Shown: positions 48,109-61,837, numbered from the stretch's first letter. The stretch: DNA of 64,000 bases from Viscum album (GCA_963277665.1 OY728120.1:942945195-943009194); one strand, 5' to 3'. Notes: a model not told the origin generated them from the sequence alone. Numbers and translations: made by a program.

Positions 48109-49911
48109 ATCCTTCATAAGATGAACCACCTTTTGACTACAAGTAAGAGTGATCTTCCATGAAAATGTGAAAGAATGGAAACCTAAAGGTATAAATATTA
48201 TGAGATAGGTTCCCTATGGGTCCTCCCTTGAGTGGCCCCATAATTTTTTCATCGTTTACCAACCTCTTTCAGCCCAATTATGGTGCGTGTAAAGCCTCCT
48301 CTTATGTATAACCCTATCATAGGGCTCAAAACCCTATCATACGTGCTACATTAACCATTTCACATGAACCACTAATCTTGTATGGTCCAATTTGTTGAGG
48401 ATCCATGCTTTTTATTTTGTCAAATAATAGCTTTGAATAACCCATTACATTCAACCCCCATCACACGAATGGACAACTTGTGTGAAACCATCCAATCATG
48501 CACGTGGCAATTTCATGGTCCCTTAAAAGGAAACCCCTATGACCCTTGTATTTGAATGTCAATACATTTCTATGCTCATCATTATTACAGTAATTCCTTT
48601 TTAATTTCATTGTAGATATACTAATGTGGACCTCATGATATACCACTTTTCCACACCATTCCAAAATTTAATTTCTAAATCAATGCACCACCCAGAAGTG
48701 TTAGATATGTGATTATGATATCCTATGTAGTACAGAATGAGTGAACGAGATTTGATATGACCAACAAAAAACATCCCATAACCAACGTCATCAGTACATG
48801 ATGTTAAAAATTAAATTTAAAACATGAACTGTACATAGGATTTTTGATGTAGGATCAACATGGGACTCTACCTTCTCCCCCACCATGGGTTATACTCCAC
48901 CCATGTTATGAAAACTACCACACCTAGGAATCTCCTATGTCTTCGCTACACACACCCTTTTATCAATCATGGGATGATCCATGTATGACACAGGGTGAAT
49001 GAGATCCTCCTCACATGTAATTAGATCCTCCTAACATCAAATGATATATCCTATTTGGGAATCTTCCATGCATAAGCCCCAAACTAGCTTTGGTATGTGT
49101 AGCTTTTGCGAAAACAGAAACATATCTACAACATCCTCTTTTTTCTCACATTGATCATGAATCCGGTGGTCTTATAGATTTGTAGAGACCATTACACTCT
49201 ATATACATATAAAAATTGGCATCCTCCTGATTTTATGCGCTGACGCATCTCTAATTCCACCCTTGGGCCTCTTATGGTGTAAATCCCAATTATGTCACCC
49301 CTTAGAGAAGATCCTATGTGTAAACCCTGAAAAAATTCTCTTCTTCCAAGGTAATCCTTTTAGGTATAAACCCTAACCCAATGAAGATCAATGTGTGCAT
49401 TCATTATTAATAAACATTGATATGTATGAAGTATCCATTTTTTCCAATCATAAAACTAAACCCAAAACTCCATCACATTGGTCCTGTATTTCCACAGGAC
49501 ACCACATACTATTAAGATAACACCCTTAGTAGATGGTTGAAAATTATTTGAATCCCTTTGGAAAGATTCCATGGGTATTACCCATCCACATCATACTACT
49601 CCTAACAACACTCTGGTGACTCAATGTGTAATCCCAACACCAAATCCAACAAAGAGAAAACCTCTTGGGAAGGGAGACTTCTTAGTGTAATAATGAGAGA
49701 GTCCCATGAAGATGCTCTTTTCGTAGTGTGAGTGAATTTAAAGAATTATCATAAACATCATGAACCTCTCTAGTCAGACAACCTAAAACAACACCACTTG
49801 ATTATGTAGGTTTTTATCCTTGCCTTCTATACATAGTTAGTTGGACACTTCATCATAGTTGAATCACAACCAGTGGTATACAATGAATCTCCCTCCTAGG
49901 GAAACACCTCA

Positions 49912-50142
49912 TTGATCCACCTATGTGGGGGTATTATCATTAGCCTCATAACTTCTCCTCTTGATTTTAAACTCGCAACTTGTATCATACTACTACCTCA
50001 TGTTAAACATGGTATGTATGATGTGAATGAATTAGAAGATATGTGCCTGTGGAATCACATACATCATGATAAACATGGTATTCCTAATGTGAATTCCTTG
50101 AATGATATGCCTTTGGAATCAGATTCATTGAGATTAATATGA
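49912..50142 (+). CDS. Possible small ORF with a 22-residue tandem repeat
   Basis: A 76-codon open frame from ATG to TGA contains two copies of a 22-residue unit starting KHGMYDVNELEDM (50005) and KHGIPNVNSLNDM (50071). The 66-nt DNA units are recognisably duplicated. No known family. It could be a fragment of a larger repeat protein of the inserted element or a tandem repeat with a chance open frame. No RBS or promoter argument applies in a plant. Confidence 0.2.
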   Translation: MIHLCGGIIISLITSPLDFKLATCIILLPHVKHGMYDVNELEDMCLWNHIHHDKHGIPNVNSLNDMPLESDSLRLI

Positions 50143-50649
50143 TATGCCTTGGGTTTCTCACCTCAGATGCATCCATGATATTCACTCTTATAAGTAAGAA
50201 TACAGGTAACCAATGTTCCTAGGAAAATGACATGAAAACGATGCCAAACCAGACTACTCTCCAGAAGGAAGGTTGATTCCCTATCAAGACCCATTGGGAT
50301 TTCCTACTAAAATCATATTAATTAACAAGTTCCCAAAAAAATATGGCATCAGGGATGAGTTCCACAAAAATGACTTAACTCTATGAGGGAGACATGACTA
50401 AGAAATGAGTTTCAAGAAGGAATCCAATGAAGGGGGAACTTACATCCCATTGTCCCATTTCAATCTAGGAGTACACTTCTTAGTTCAATGTGCTGAATGC
50501 TGACCACCATTAGATAGTGGGAACTTTGGCCAACTAAATGTGATTCACGCTTGCATTTAGATACACGATGTGTTCATACCCCAACAAAATCAATATAAAT
50601 TGGCATTAATAGCCACACATTGTAGATTTATAATATAAAAATAGTTTAT

Positions 50650-51196
50650 ATTTGAGAATTTATATATAACTATATGAGACCCTATATGGGAATAGATATT
50701 GGCATCTATCTTGTAGGAAGGAATTTGGAGAGATGAAGATGATGTGTCATATCATTTCCCAAGAAATGATAGATAATTTTAAACATTTTAGTGGAATATG
50801 AAAGTATCAAAAATCCAATTGAATATTTATAAATACAACCATTTATGATACCTATAGTTTGAACTTGGTGGCATGGATTTTCATTATATGTATTTGGGGA
50901 ACTGGGTTATGATGTTTTAAATAATGTTGAATCCAATCCTATAGTACATCATTCCCCCAATGATAGTTGATCATGTTGGGGTATAATCTTATAAATTATC
51001 GCACCCTATAGTAACATCTCAAGTGCATGATGTGTTTCATGTATAGATTTGGAGGATGTAAATATGATACCCAACAAATAAATTGAACTAGGATTCCATG
51101 TAACAAAAATATAATCACTTATATGACAACAAAATTGAATAAATCTTGAATTAACATAAGGAAATAATGAGAAAACTTTACCCTAACATGTTTTAA
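50650..51196 (+). pseudogene. Element E integrase C-terminus and chromodomain-like tail
   Basis: ETLYGNRYWHL and EFGEMKMM resume the integrase (family EALYGRRCRxP, EVGExKLxGP), followed by a decayed middle, SQVHDVFHV, and a tail ending MRKLYPNMF with stop TAA at 51194-51196. This matches the end of Gypsy chromovirus pol, 38 bp before the LTR with the tract between. Confidence 0.82.
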
Positions 51197-51233
51197 TCAT
51201 TGTAATAAAATTTTAAGGATGAAAATTTTATAT

Positions 51234-51243
51234 GTGGTTAGAA
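51234..51243 (+). other. Element E polypurine tract (decayed)
   Basis: GTGGTTAGAA precedes TGTAATGACA. It resembles the GGGGTAGAA tract of element A with G-to-T changes. Confidence 0.5.
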
Positions 51244-54200
51244 TGTAATGACATGTAATTTTTAATAAACACTATTTTTTAATTGAGTATCACATAAGTT
51301 GATTTTATTTCATGAAATAATGAAAAAAATTTCAAATTATATTAAAAAAATAAAATTATTAACAAATAATTATATTATAAATATAAAATTTCTAGTTATC
51401 AATCGAAGTTACCAGTAAATAGAAACTATATAATGTATAATAATGAAAGGTTATTTTATGATTAAAAGATACTATTTTCTAAAAAATAACTATGAGTTAT
51501 TATATTAAAATTGATTTTAGTAATTTTATAAATTGAATCATATTAAATGAGTGAATATTTTTAATGAGAATTTATATTTTATGTAATGGGGACAATATCT
51601 TTTTTTTAGGAAAAACTGAAAAGGTAAATATTATTTAACATGATAAAATATTAAATTTTCAAAAAATGATACTTTTATAAATAATTTATTTATTAATTAA
51701 AGAGATATTATTTAAATTATGATCATAATATAATTTTTATTCACATATAAATTTTTTTAAACCCTAGTTAATTTGTAACCAATGTTAAAAAATAATTACG
51801 AACAATTATTGCTAAAAAACTTTTATTAATCGTTTTCAACACATTATATGTATTGATGTAAAGCATAAAGATTTAATATTTATAAATTAAATTACATTAC
51901 ATTAATTTAAAATTAGTATTCATCTCACTATTTTTTTTTAAATTAGGCTATCTTATATTTTTAAACATCAAAAATAAAACACTGATTAATATTTAATCCC
52001 CATTAGAAAGTGTTAAAATGGATAATCTAATGTGGCAGATATTTTAAAAAATAAATTTGATAATTATACCTTATATAATGAATTTTCTCAGTTAGAAATT
52101 CATAAAAAAAAACTTACCCACATTCCTCCCTTAACCCACTTTAGACTTATTCAATTGCATTCTTTACCATTACCCAACATTCTTTTGCAATTCCTATTTA
52201 GATATTTTCACTTATAAAGGGAGCTCACTTATAACATTTTCAAGACACACCCCTTGTTTTAAATTCCCATCAATCAATAAAAATTATATTTATTTGTCTA
52301 AACTCTATATGTTGGTAATCATATATCGTAAAAAGGTTCCTCAAGTCATCATTTCCATTGGATACGTCAAGAGAACATCCAAATTCTAAACATAATAATT
52401 ACCTATACATTAACTTCCATTCATTACCTATCTCATCCCAACACCTCCAAATCAATTCTAACTGTATATATTTAACATTGTTAGTATATATAATATATTT
52501 AAATTTAAATATATTTGTTGAGTTATCTTTATCTATTGAACTATAATTCAATTGAAAAAATAATTTTATTGCTCCTGTGTGTGTAGGAACTACTGCCTCC
52601 ATCTGTAACACATTAAATTTTTTCATAACAAAAAATCATGGAAGGTTCACGAAATTAATTTGGAAAATAATTATTCAATTTAATTCATGAATTATATTTT
52701 GGAAGTTTAATTTTGATATTATTTAATTATTATTATCAATAATCATTCATTATAAAACTGACCTAAACAAATCAAGTTGAATAATATTTTTATTTATACA
52801 TGAGAACTTATATTTCATTTTAAATTCCTCATATAAGAATTAAAATTATTATTAATAACCTTAATAACATGTAAATAATGTTATTATATTTTTTGATTAT
52901 GATATTATAATAAATGGATCTCTTTTATTGTCACACTCACACAAAGAGTGTGGCATTCTAATGTTGGTTTGGTTTAACCACATACATTAAAAATTATTTT
53001 AATTCATATCAATTTTGGTCATGGAAGATTAATATTTGTAATTAATAAGAAAATAATTATTTAATTTTTCTTCTATATTTGTAATATAAAAATTCCAATT
53101 ATTAATTAAGTGACCACATTTCTTTTTTTTAAATCACTGAAACATGCTAATAGCTAAATTCGTATACAAGAAATAAAAGTAAAACTCTCACAGAATAAAA
53201 TTATATTTTTATAAATTATCATAAAAACTAAATTATAATACATTTTATGATCTATGAATGATAAAATTTCATGGGAAAAATGATGAACAACACCCAGATT
53301 ACCAAACTTGTTCAAAATGATCAAAATACTCACACTTGAAATAGAAAATTTATAAGAACTAACTAATATATAGATATATCGAATATTTATAAATTAAGGA
53401 GTATTAATGTGAATAAGGACATGATATAAGAGATTATTATTTTTTTATATAAGTAATATTAAACCGCATCATTAAAAATCAAGAATTAATTGTAATGGAT
53501 ATTTCTAACACACACCTCTTTCATTGAGTAATTTAGTTTAATTTAAACATTGACCTTCAATGATTCTTTTATTCAATGATATAATTTTTTCATATTATGA
53601 ATATTTTATCTAAATATGAAGTATGATATATTAATCTAAACTCCCTTAAATGAATTATTTTCTTTTCAAAAAAATATAATATTTTTAATAAATCCCATCA
53701 TCTTATGTGTTGATTTATTTTAAATGGACATTTATTTTGAGACTATGTTTCCACATAAAACCAATTTTATTTTTTTTATATTCAAATAAATATATTCATC
53801 ATTTAATTTTATATTGTTAAATTATTTTTAAATATAATATTTGTCTCTATATTTTATTATTTTTATTTTTTTTTCAATATATAAAAGTGCAATTTTTTTA
53901 GGTTGTTATGCTTTATAAATTACCCTATAAATTATTTTATAAAGTTATTATTTGGGGTTATTTAATTTCGTATCAATTTACATTGTGTATGTGGTAATTT
54001 ATATTATATATTTAGAAATGTAATGTGGAACCCATTCTTATTCTTTGATTTTAAGGACGTGATGATTTTATGTTTTCTTGGGGCACACATCTGTATGGTG
54101 AATCATTAAGTTCCTAGTGGATATTTATAGTTGTCTAATGTGTAGGGTAAATCCTTATGTATCATGATATATTACTGAAATTATAATTGATTCCTGATCT

Positions 54201-55000
54201 ATAATGGGAAATATATTATGATTCAAGATCTACCATGGGAAATAGGTTGTAATTCATGGCCCACTTTATAAAACAAGTTGTGATGCTTGATCCAAAATCT
54301 TGGTTTTCTATGGTTATATTTTTTCCACACTCTATAGATATGTGATTAATATTTACTTTATGGATTGTGATTTATATCTATTGTTTTCCCAATCTTAACA
54401 TATTGTTATATTTTTATCATAGGAGATTATTTATTCTCGTATATTTATTATTATTTATTTCTATGATTCCATGTTCGTTAAATATGATATTTATTTATTG
54501 TTTATGTTTTAAAATTGTCCAGTGATCTCACCCTTAAAAAGAAGATGAAATGATAATTTTTATATTACCTAATAATTATGATCTACTGTTTTTAATGTAC
54601 TTATTTCCAAGGGCGTAAAGAATAATTTTACATGTGGTATGTTTAATAAATAATGTTTGATCAAATTGTTGGGAAATGTTCACCATAACGTTAAAATAAA
54701 TTCCTTATGTAGATTATCTCCAAAATACAAAATCTGATAATATCAAAATATGTCTGGATTATTATGTAATGTAATTATTTTCATTATGGAAATTATTTAA
54801 AATAAAATAATTCTTCTACTGGGTCATCTAAATCTGTATATTTTTATAAATAAAATTCTCTGATTTTTTCCATATCACTATATACATGGATCCATTGTAT
54901 TCATACTTCCAAAAAAACCCATGGTGTGTATATAAATGAAACTATTAGCTAATATAGTTGATCATTTACACAACCTTCAATAAACACCTAGATAAAATAT
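51244..55000 (+). repeat. Element E 3' LTR, right end approximate
   Basis: It begins TGTAATGACATG after the polypurine tract. It has TATAAAG at 52213, a CACACTC/GAGTGTG inverted repeat near 52931-52953, and from about 53500 aligns with the E 5' LTR. The right end is not resolved. Length would be about 3.75 kb. Short open frames at 52032 and 52358 are chance. Confidence 0.65.
52213..52219 (+). promoter_or_regulatory. TATA box of element E 3' LTR
   Basis: TATAAAG in CACTTATAAAGGGAGCTCAC, about 970 bp into the LTR. Context resembles the other LTR promoters here. Confidence 0.5.
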
Positions 55001-56380
55001 ATTTTTTATATGCATCTTCTCAAATAACTCTGTGAATCTTTAAGTTATGGTTTCCTTTTACTACCAATTTTTTATAAAATGTTATCACTATAGTATTCAA
55101 GACATAAAATGAAATGTATTTCATTACGTTTTCACATATTTTGGTTATATATGATGTTTACTTCTCCCAATTCATTGAAATTATGACCACCACCACACAG
55201 TGGAATATTTTTAGTCTTTTTTACATCCAAAAAACTTTTGATCTGCTTCCTCCTTGGTGTAGCCCTCTCAATTTCATTATTTCTCCATTTTGTTCCAAAT
55301 ATACATTATAAAACCTTGAGTTTCCTTTCCCTTGTTACCCTTATGGTTTCCCTATTTTACCTATATGAAAATACAATCATGGAATGTTCCATACATGACA
55401 TCGAGTAGTTACCTATACACATGATATTATTCTAGATCTTACATATGCATAGGTCTTTATTGCAACGACTGTCCATTACACAAATCATTCATATACCATT
55501 CCTCAAATAAAACTTTTCCATTATTTTGTTTCCATGACATATGAATCACATCGTCCTAAATATATTTATATTATACATTTTGATGAATTCTCTTCCTACC
55601 CTAATATAGAAAACATGAATCAAGGTACACTTATATAACCACCATATATGGCCATTACGGTAAGTAAGTCAGTGTAAACTGCTATAAACGTAGTCAAATC
55701 ATTAGGTAACACGTACAAGACTGATTAAAATGGCATATGACCCTTATAATTCTTCTTCAATGGCGCATAAATTTTCTATTACTCCATATGAAGCTTCATC
55801 TACTTCCAAAAAGCCTCCAATAATCATTCATCCATCATAAATCATTTGATGAACATAATATAGAGATATTATGGTGTTAATTCCATGATATGGACCATAT
55901 AATACACATATTAATATAATATTCAACATCAGACAATCTTTTAGGGTCATCCTTTATCTTTAGAATTTGAAATATTAATGTATTATTAAATATTTCGTTT
56001 TTAACACCTTTATCCAGGATCCTCCCTGATGTTCATCACAATCCTCCAAGAAAGACATCCAATTACTTTCAGCAATAATAATTTATATCGTAAATCAATA
56101 TTTATATTATAAATAAATCCAATATATAAAAAAATTGTTGAAAAAATCATCAACTGTATAGAGTGTCACATGTGGGAATCCAATAAAGAAAGAACAGTAA
56201 CTGAATATATAATGAAGAAATATCATAAAAGTTATAGGTTTTAATTTTTGAAGGATGTGGAATAATATGTGGATATTGAGGTTAAAAAGGGTTGTACACA
56301 GTGAAAATAAATTATAAAAACACCATCCTCCATTATAAATAAAATTTCAAAGTCTAATTTCACTTTTATTTTCTTGAGGG
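55001..56380. other. Unassigned AT-rich region
   Basis: No LTR, coding fossil or repeat could be assigned. Open stretches at 55114 (plus) and 56241 (minus) are short and without family resemblance. It may contain gag of the adjacent Copia fossil, too decayed to read. Confidence 0.4.
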
Positions 56381-56397
56381 AATCACACAGAGATAAA

Positions 56398-56500
56398 ACA
56401 TTGATATTGGACAGCGGGTGTACTACCCACATGAAAATATATAATTACCTTTTCATTGACCTAAAATTTGACAAGGATTTGACTTCTTGAAAATTTATGT
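56398..56500 (+). pseudogene. Copia element G protease fossil
   Basis: TLILDSGCTTHM (DSG at 56410-56418) is followed by a Tyr/Phe-rich NYLF segment. This is the Ty1/Copia protease active site (family WxLDSGCTxHM) with intact DSG. Stops begin about 20 codons later. It is on the plus strand. Confidence 0.8.
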
Positions 56501-57407
56501 GAAAATAATGATTGTTATCTCATGAAAATAATCTTTTTTCGTATATTTTAAATATGGAGAAATAAAAATTTAATGGAAATATTCCACTTTCATTCATTAA
56601 TTCCACCAAATATGGCCTTTATTATACCCTGGGAACTAATAAATTTAATTATGATGATGTGTAGTAAGAACCAATGAAAAAATAATTAAATATCCTTGAA
56701 GTAAGTATAAAAAAAGTGAAATAATTAATAGGGGAAAATTTTTTGTCACAAAAAGGTGAAATCATAGATGATAAAAAAGTAAAGGAAGTGGGGGAATTTA
56801 GTAAAAATGAAGAAGAAGTTATAATAGTTACTATAGAAAATTCCCAAATATTTAAGAATAATGTGTCAGATATATTGATTAAGGGTATAGTTGATATTTA
56901 ATATAATAATATAGCATCCCATAAATATATTTAAATATGGAGGGAAATAAAAATGAAAATTAATACTGTTATTTGTATGCCCAAGAGTAATATACTTCAA
57001 TAATAATAGTTAAAATAAAAATTAAGGATGAATATTATGAGACATTAATCAATAAATTTTGTAAGCTCAATGATTTAAGATGAACTTAGAATCAAAATTA
57101 AATAATAGGCTTTTATCAATAAATTCATAACTAATTATATGAAACGGGTCAAAATAAGAGAGTAAATTAATGGTGGTGTCATGAAATTTTGATTAATGAT
57201 TTCTGATTAAGGATTAATTATTAATCTTTGTATGAAATCAGGATATTCAATTTCACTAGTTACAATAGTTGTTCATTGATTGGAAATTTTTTATGTTGTT
57301 GTTATCCCACAAGGTTAGAACTTTCATGTAAAATAAAATATATTATGAAGCATGAATATTGGATGAAAACAACTTTGTTTGTTGATAAAACTCTATCATC
57401 AACACCC

Positions 57408-57500
57408 AAAGGAAATGTTTTCCTCCATTACACACAAAAAGATCAAGTGACTACTATTGTTGTATCAATGAAATAAATAATGACACCCCAAATCAGGTCT
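57408..57500 (+). pseudogene. Copia element G reverse transcriptase fossil
   Basis: FLHYTQKDQVTTIVVSMK then a stop matches the Copia RT segment before and at the active site (family HT...VTxIVVYVDDIIxT). The YVDD box now reads SMK-stop (57465-57476). A possible continuation at 57640-57720 resembles the FLGIEV...KGIF segment. Integrase of this copy was not recognised in the 900 bp between protease and RT. Confidence 0.6.
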
Positions 57501-57719
57501 TTCTACTTTGGTATGATGGGACATTCTTAATAAGATTTTTTATTATAAAAAAGATACATTAATATTTTAAAAAAATGAAAAAAATTTCTTATTTTTACTT
57601 TTATTTTAACAATTATTCATGTTTTTTTGGTGGAATTAATTTCAGGTAGTGGAGTACAATTCATTTAAACCAAATAAACACAAGGGTATTTGAATTAGGT
57701 TTCCCACAAAATTTATACT

Positions 57720-58590
57720 ATTCTATTTCCTTGTTAATCATGTTCTTTAAGATCAATCTCCCTTGTTAGAAGGAGAATATTAAATATCACAGAATTACTA
57801 TACCATCTTCAAAATAGATGTATGTTTTAAATAACATTACACACCCAGATTTTACATGGTTCGCCAAAAAAGGATAATTCAAGGAGCATATATCAACATT
57901 GTGATTATGTTCTAGTGGTGTAAAAATATGTTCTAGGATTATAAATGTCCATCAGGAATTTGTCATTACTGATCTAAAGAATAGTGAACATTATTAATTA
58001 AGTATTAAGTACAGAACAATAATTATTAAATAGTTTATATATGTAATCAATCTCTTCATGAATTATATACATAAGGGTCTTCATCAATAATTTAGTGACA
58101 TATTGGTATATCTCTGTTAAGCATGATACACTGTTTATATATGTATCTATAGGTTGATTATATTTATCGCTCTTTACCAATTTCCCCTTTTAATACAAGT
58201 TTATATAAGACCAACTATATGATTAGTGTTCAATCTTGTGTCTTCAACTTAAAAAAAGATAATATAATCCTTTTTTATAAGGATAAATCTGTGAAATTTT
58301 ACGGAAAACAATCTTTTTTATTGGGTAATGATAATTCATTACTAGAAAAATATTTTTTCCCTATGTTATTTTTAATGATTATAATTTGTTATGATCGCAA
58401 TTTATATAATAATTTTCAACCATTTTTAAGATATTTTAGTAATATTTTTTAAAAAATTAAAAGGGATTATTTGGATGAAGGAATTAATCAAGAGGATCCT
58501 ATGAACTCTTTCATAGAGCCTCACATCCTATAAAATCAAATACCAATTATCCGAACATTTTCAAGCTGGTAAGATAAATACAACCGATAG
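57720..58590. other. Unassigned AT-rich region
   Basis: Nothing recognisable. Open stretches at 57998 (minus) and 58219 (plus) have no family resemblance. Confidence 0.4.
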
Positions 58591-58840
58591 AAACACTTTC
58601 AAACCCACAAAAAGTTGGTGGATCTCGCTAACTACCTGATGGTGTCAGGAAAACCCCCCTGGGCTACCACAATTTCCCCGACAATCTAGTGGAATCGGGA
58701 AGTTGTTCTGTCTATTTAGTTGTCTACTTGGTTCATTTGATCCAAAATATTCAAAAGGAACAAAGTTATTAGTATGAAACAATTGATCTGGATTATTAAT
58801 GTTTCAATATGAACCATGAGCCCTTTAACACATATAAAGG
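58591..58840 (+). other. GC-richer island, possible Copia LTR part
   Basis: About 130 bp (58600-58725) is much richer in G and C than its neighbours, with a short inverted arm pair CCCCGA / TCGGGA. TATAAAG follows at 58833-58839. It lies about 1.4 kb upstream of Copia gag, where a 5' LTR would be. No second LTR copy is in the window, so this is inference. Confidence 0.3.
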
Positions 58841-60250
58841 CTAAAATTAGACATAAATAGAGGCTTTAATATCATAAATGACACCTACGTAACCCAATTT
58901 CCACTAAACAATTCTTGATTTATCCATGATAAATTTTTTAATAGATTTTTTTTCACATACTTCTATTCTCTAATGAAAAATATTCTTTAACATCCAAAAC
59001 CTTTTTCATTTTCCATTCTTCATAAACCTATTTTCATTTTATTCATATTTATAGTTATTTATGTATCTTATTCAACTTTATATATCTCTCCCTCTTCATA
59101 TTTTATAATCTTCTAATTCTTCATGATGTATTTGAGTGATTTTAAATTATTTAAATGTAAAATCCCTAATCTTATACATGTTATAAATTAAGTTATCATT
59201 GTTGTTAGAGTTAGAGTTTATGGTTCTTGTTTACCAATGAATCCAATGTTCTTATTCTATAGTTATTTGGTTTCATTTATACCATGTGATTCATTTATTT
59301 TTCTTTGGTCTAAATTTCATCAAAAAAATAGAACTATGTAATTATCTCAATATCTCTTGATGTATGATATGTAGTGTGTCATTATTGTGTTATTTTTTAA
59401 CACATTTATCATGTTTTTACTTTTTATTTTCTTCATTTTTTTAGTATTTAGTTAAAGTTTTGGATTATTTTATATTGTATTTAAATTCATTATTTTTTCA
59501 TAACTAAATTAAATTCATGATAATAATTTTTATAGGATGTTTTTAAATTGGTGTTTAAAGGTAATTCCTCCCTTTTAACAATCTTACCCATGTCCTACAA
59601 TTGGTAATTTAGGAATTTATTTTATTTTTTCCTAAAACATGTGATTTGAATTTTATATGAAATCCTCCTTTTTAAAAAATATTAAATATTATTAATGAGT
59701 ATCATTTATAAATGAATATTTTTCAAGCAAACATGGTGGTCTCGAAGGGATATCTATGTGCCATTCATCTAAATTTGATTTTTATAATAATAGATATTGG
59801 TAGATAAAATTATCAACGTTTCATATATCTATTTTTAATCATATAATTAAAATGCATATAAATGGTTATAATACAATTTGTGAAAAGGATGAAAATGGAT
59901 AAATATTTATATTTTATCATTTAAATTATATTATAAATATACCAAAAAATGTTCTATAGACGAGAATAAAAATAGTTGTATCCCTTATATACACGAAATA
60001 ATGCACATGAAGTCTAAAAACTCTTATAAGTTACTCATGATGGAAATGATAATGTTAATGATACTAGACATGATGTATACAGGACAAATTTTGAACGATT
60101 TTGTATGAATAAAAAGAATTTATTATTGAAATTTTTAAAAGTTTTACTAATATATTCTATGAATATATTTTTCTCTATGATAATATTACTATAAGAAATA
60201 TAGTGAAGAAAAAAATTTGGTTTTTTCTTAGTACATGGTAATTAAATGTG
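58841..60250. other. Unassigned AT-rich region before Copia gag
   Basis: Expected to hold the LTR end, primer site and gag start of Copia element H, but no primer site could be found by eye. Confidence 0.4.
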
Positions 60251-60259
60251 ATGACATAA

Positions 60260-60375
60260 CAAGAAGTGGAAGGCTAAATAATTTGTTAGTCATGGATACA
60301 ATGGGATCTTTCATTACATATGATACAGAATGAAGTGACAAAACTAAAATGAAGATAAATAAGTAAAGGATAAAA
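60260..60375 (+). pseudogene. Copia element H gag fragment
   Basis: QWDLSLHMIQNEVTKLK (from about 60299) resembles the Copia gag core around KEIWDxLExxHEGTxxVKxxK. Short and with stops soon after. Confidence 0.45.
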
Positions 60376-61285
60376 TTATTATTTATTTTAATTTAATTTA
60401 TTATGACTATTATAATGTTGATGAAAATGATTATGTAGTCAAGAATATGATCATGTTCTAAAAAAATAGTTTCAATGTGATGACAAAGAGGATGATCAAT
60501 GTAAAATTTAATTAATTATCTTCAAATAACATAATAAGGTACACATAATGACGTAATACACCTTATTAAAAAATAAAAACAATTAGAAAAATAAAAAATA
60601 TAAATAAAGACTCAATGGTTTCAAACTAGAGTTCACACAATAACTCTCTCTCATCAACCATAGTAATATATGAAATATCCATGTGTCTCAGGGATGAAGT
60701 AGACATCAGTATTGAAATAATCATTAACCCATCATATTCATAATCATAAAATTCCACTTACCCCTCTTCTTAGATTAAAATCTTATGATATAAGTATCTA
60801 AAATATGAATGTGGTCTACATGAAGAAGGAATTTCAAGCCTCCTTCAATGTACAATGATATTAAAAAGACGTATAAAAAATATATTCAAGAAAATTATCA
60901 ACAGATTATAGAAAGAGATCTATTATTGAAAAATTGAGATTGAAATCTATGGTTCATCTATTTCAATGTAGTATCATTGATATCAAAAAATAACTCAAGT
61001 CATTTACCAAGTAATAACAGTTTAATAAAACAGTGAAAAAAATTTCATACATTACACCAAAATAACTTTTTAAAACACATGAATCTGTTTTATTAATTTA
61101 AATTAAAAAAAATTCATACATTAGAAAAACAATTACCCATCATTCATCACATATATCATCCTGATAACTATATTTAACAAAAATGGATTCCAAAATCCCT
61201 CTTAGCTATTATTTTTGAACAAAAAATATGGATACCAAACGGAAATATTTCATAGTTTTGTGTTATTTATAATGTATAATACAAA

Positions 61286-61490
61286 AAGGAAACATGGTAC
61301 ATGGATATTGGATTCTCTTATAATATGTGTAGTGGCTTATTTGAATTTAATCAACATGAAAATATCAATTGAGGATGAATATATTTTATGGAAAATTCTT
61401 GATGTAAAATCGTCAGTATAGGTAAGGTTGGTTTTTCAAATTATATGCCCATAAAACATGTTTTATATGTTATTGGTTTAAAAGGAAATA
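61286..61490 (+). pseudogene. Copia element H protease fossil
   Basis: KETWYMDIGFSYNM at 61286-61327 corresponds to the TWYLDSGCSxHM active site with Ser and Cys lost. It is followed by a segment matching GKGxVG, KHVLYVIGLKGNI (family NVLYVxGLKxNLLSI). Dead active site. Confidence 0.8.
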
Positions 61491-61837
61491 TAATAAGAAT
61501 TATATGATTTTACAATATTTTTTTTGGATATATTTTGAAAAAATTTCACTTAATATTTATAATTTCAATAGAAAACTATTGTTCACAAATTTTCATTTTC
61601 ATTGTGATAATATTATTTATTCAAAATATAATTATTAAAAATATTAGAAATTTATATGAGCCATTGAAAGTGATTATTTAATTTTTCATAGACACCTAGG
61701 TCCGTATAGTGCACACAAACTCGTTATGAAGAACTCACATAATCTTGTACCAGAATGACCAAAAGTGTATTTTAATGATAACGTTGATTGTGAAAAACTA
61801 ATTCTTGATAAAAACATTAAAATATGAAATACATGTG

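Larger units (their letters stand above)
47650..50586. mobile_element. Unidentified insertion block inside E integrase
   Basis: This block of about 2.9 kb separates two parts of the E integrase that would normally be adjacent, so it is an insertion. It is GC-richer than its surroundings. The right edge on the minus strand reads TGTTGGGGTATGAAC, which looks like an LTR start, so a minus-strand LTR element or solo LTR is possible. I could not find the matching left end, a target duplication or any known protein. Its exact limits are uncertain by tens of bases. Confidence 0.5.
31834..51243 (+). mobile_element. Element E internal region (Ty3/Gypsy), split by two insertions
   Basis: Gag, protease, RT, RNase H and integrase fossils occur in the canonical Gypsy order on the plus strand. 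They are interrupted by element C at 35508-47228 and by an unidentified block at about 47650-50586. Integrase similarity stops and resumes at both edges, which shows that E is the host. The spread of substitutions makes E one of the oldest elements in the window. Confidence 0.82.
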
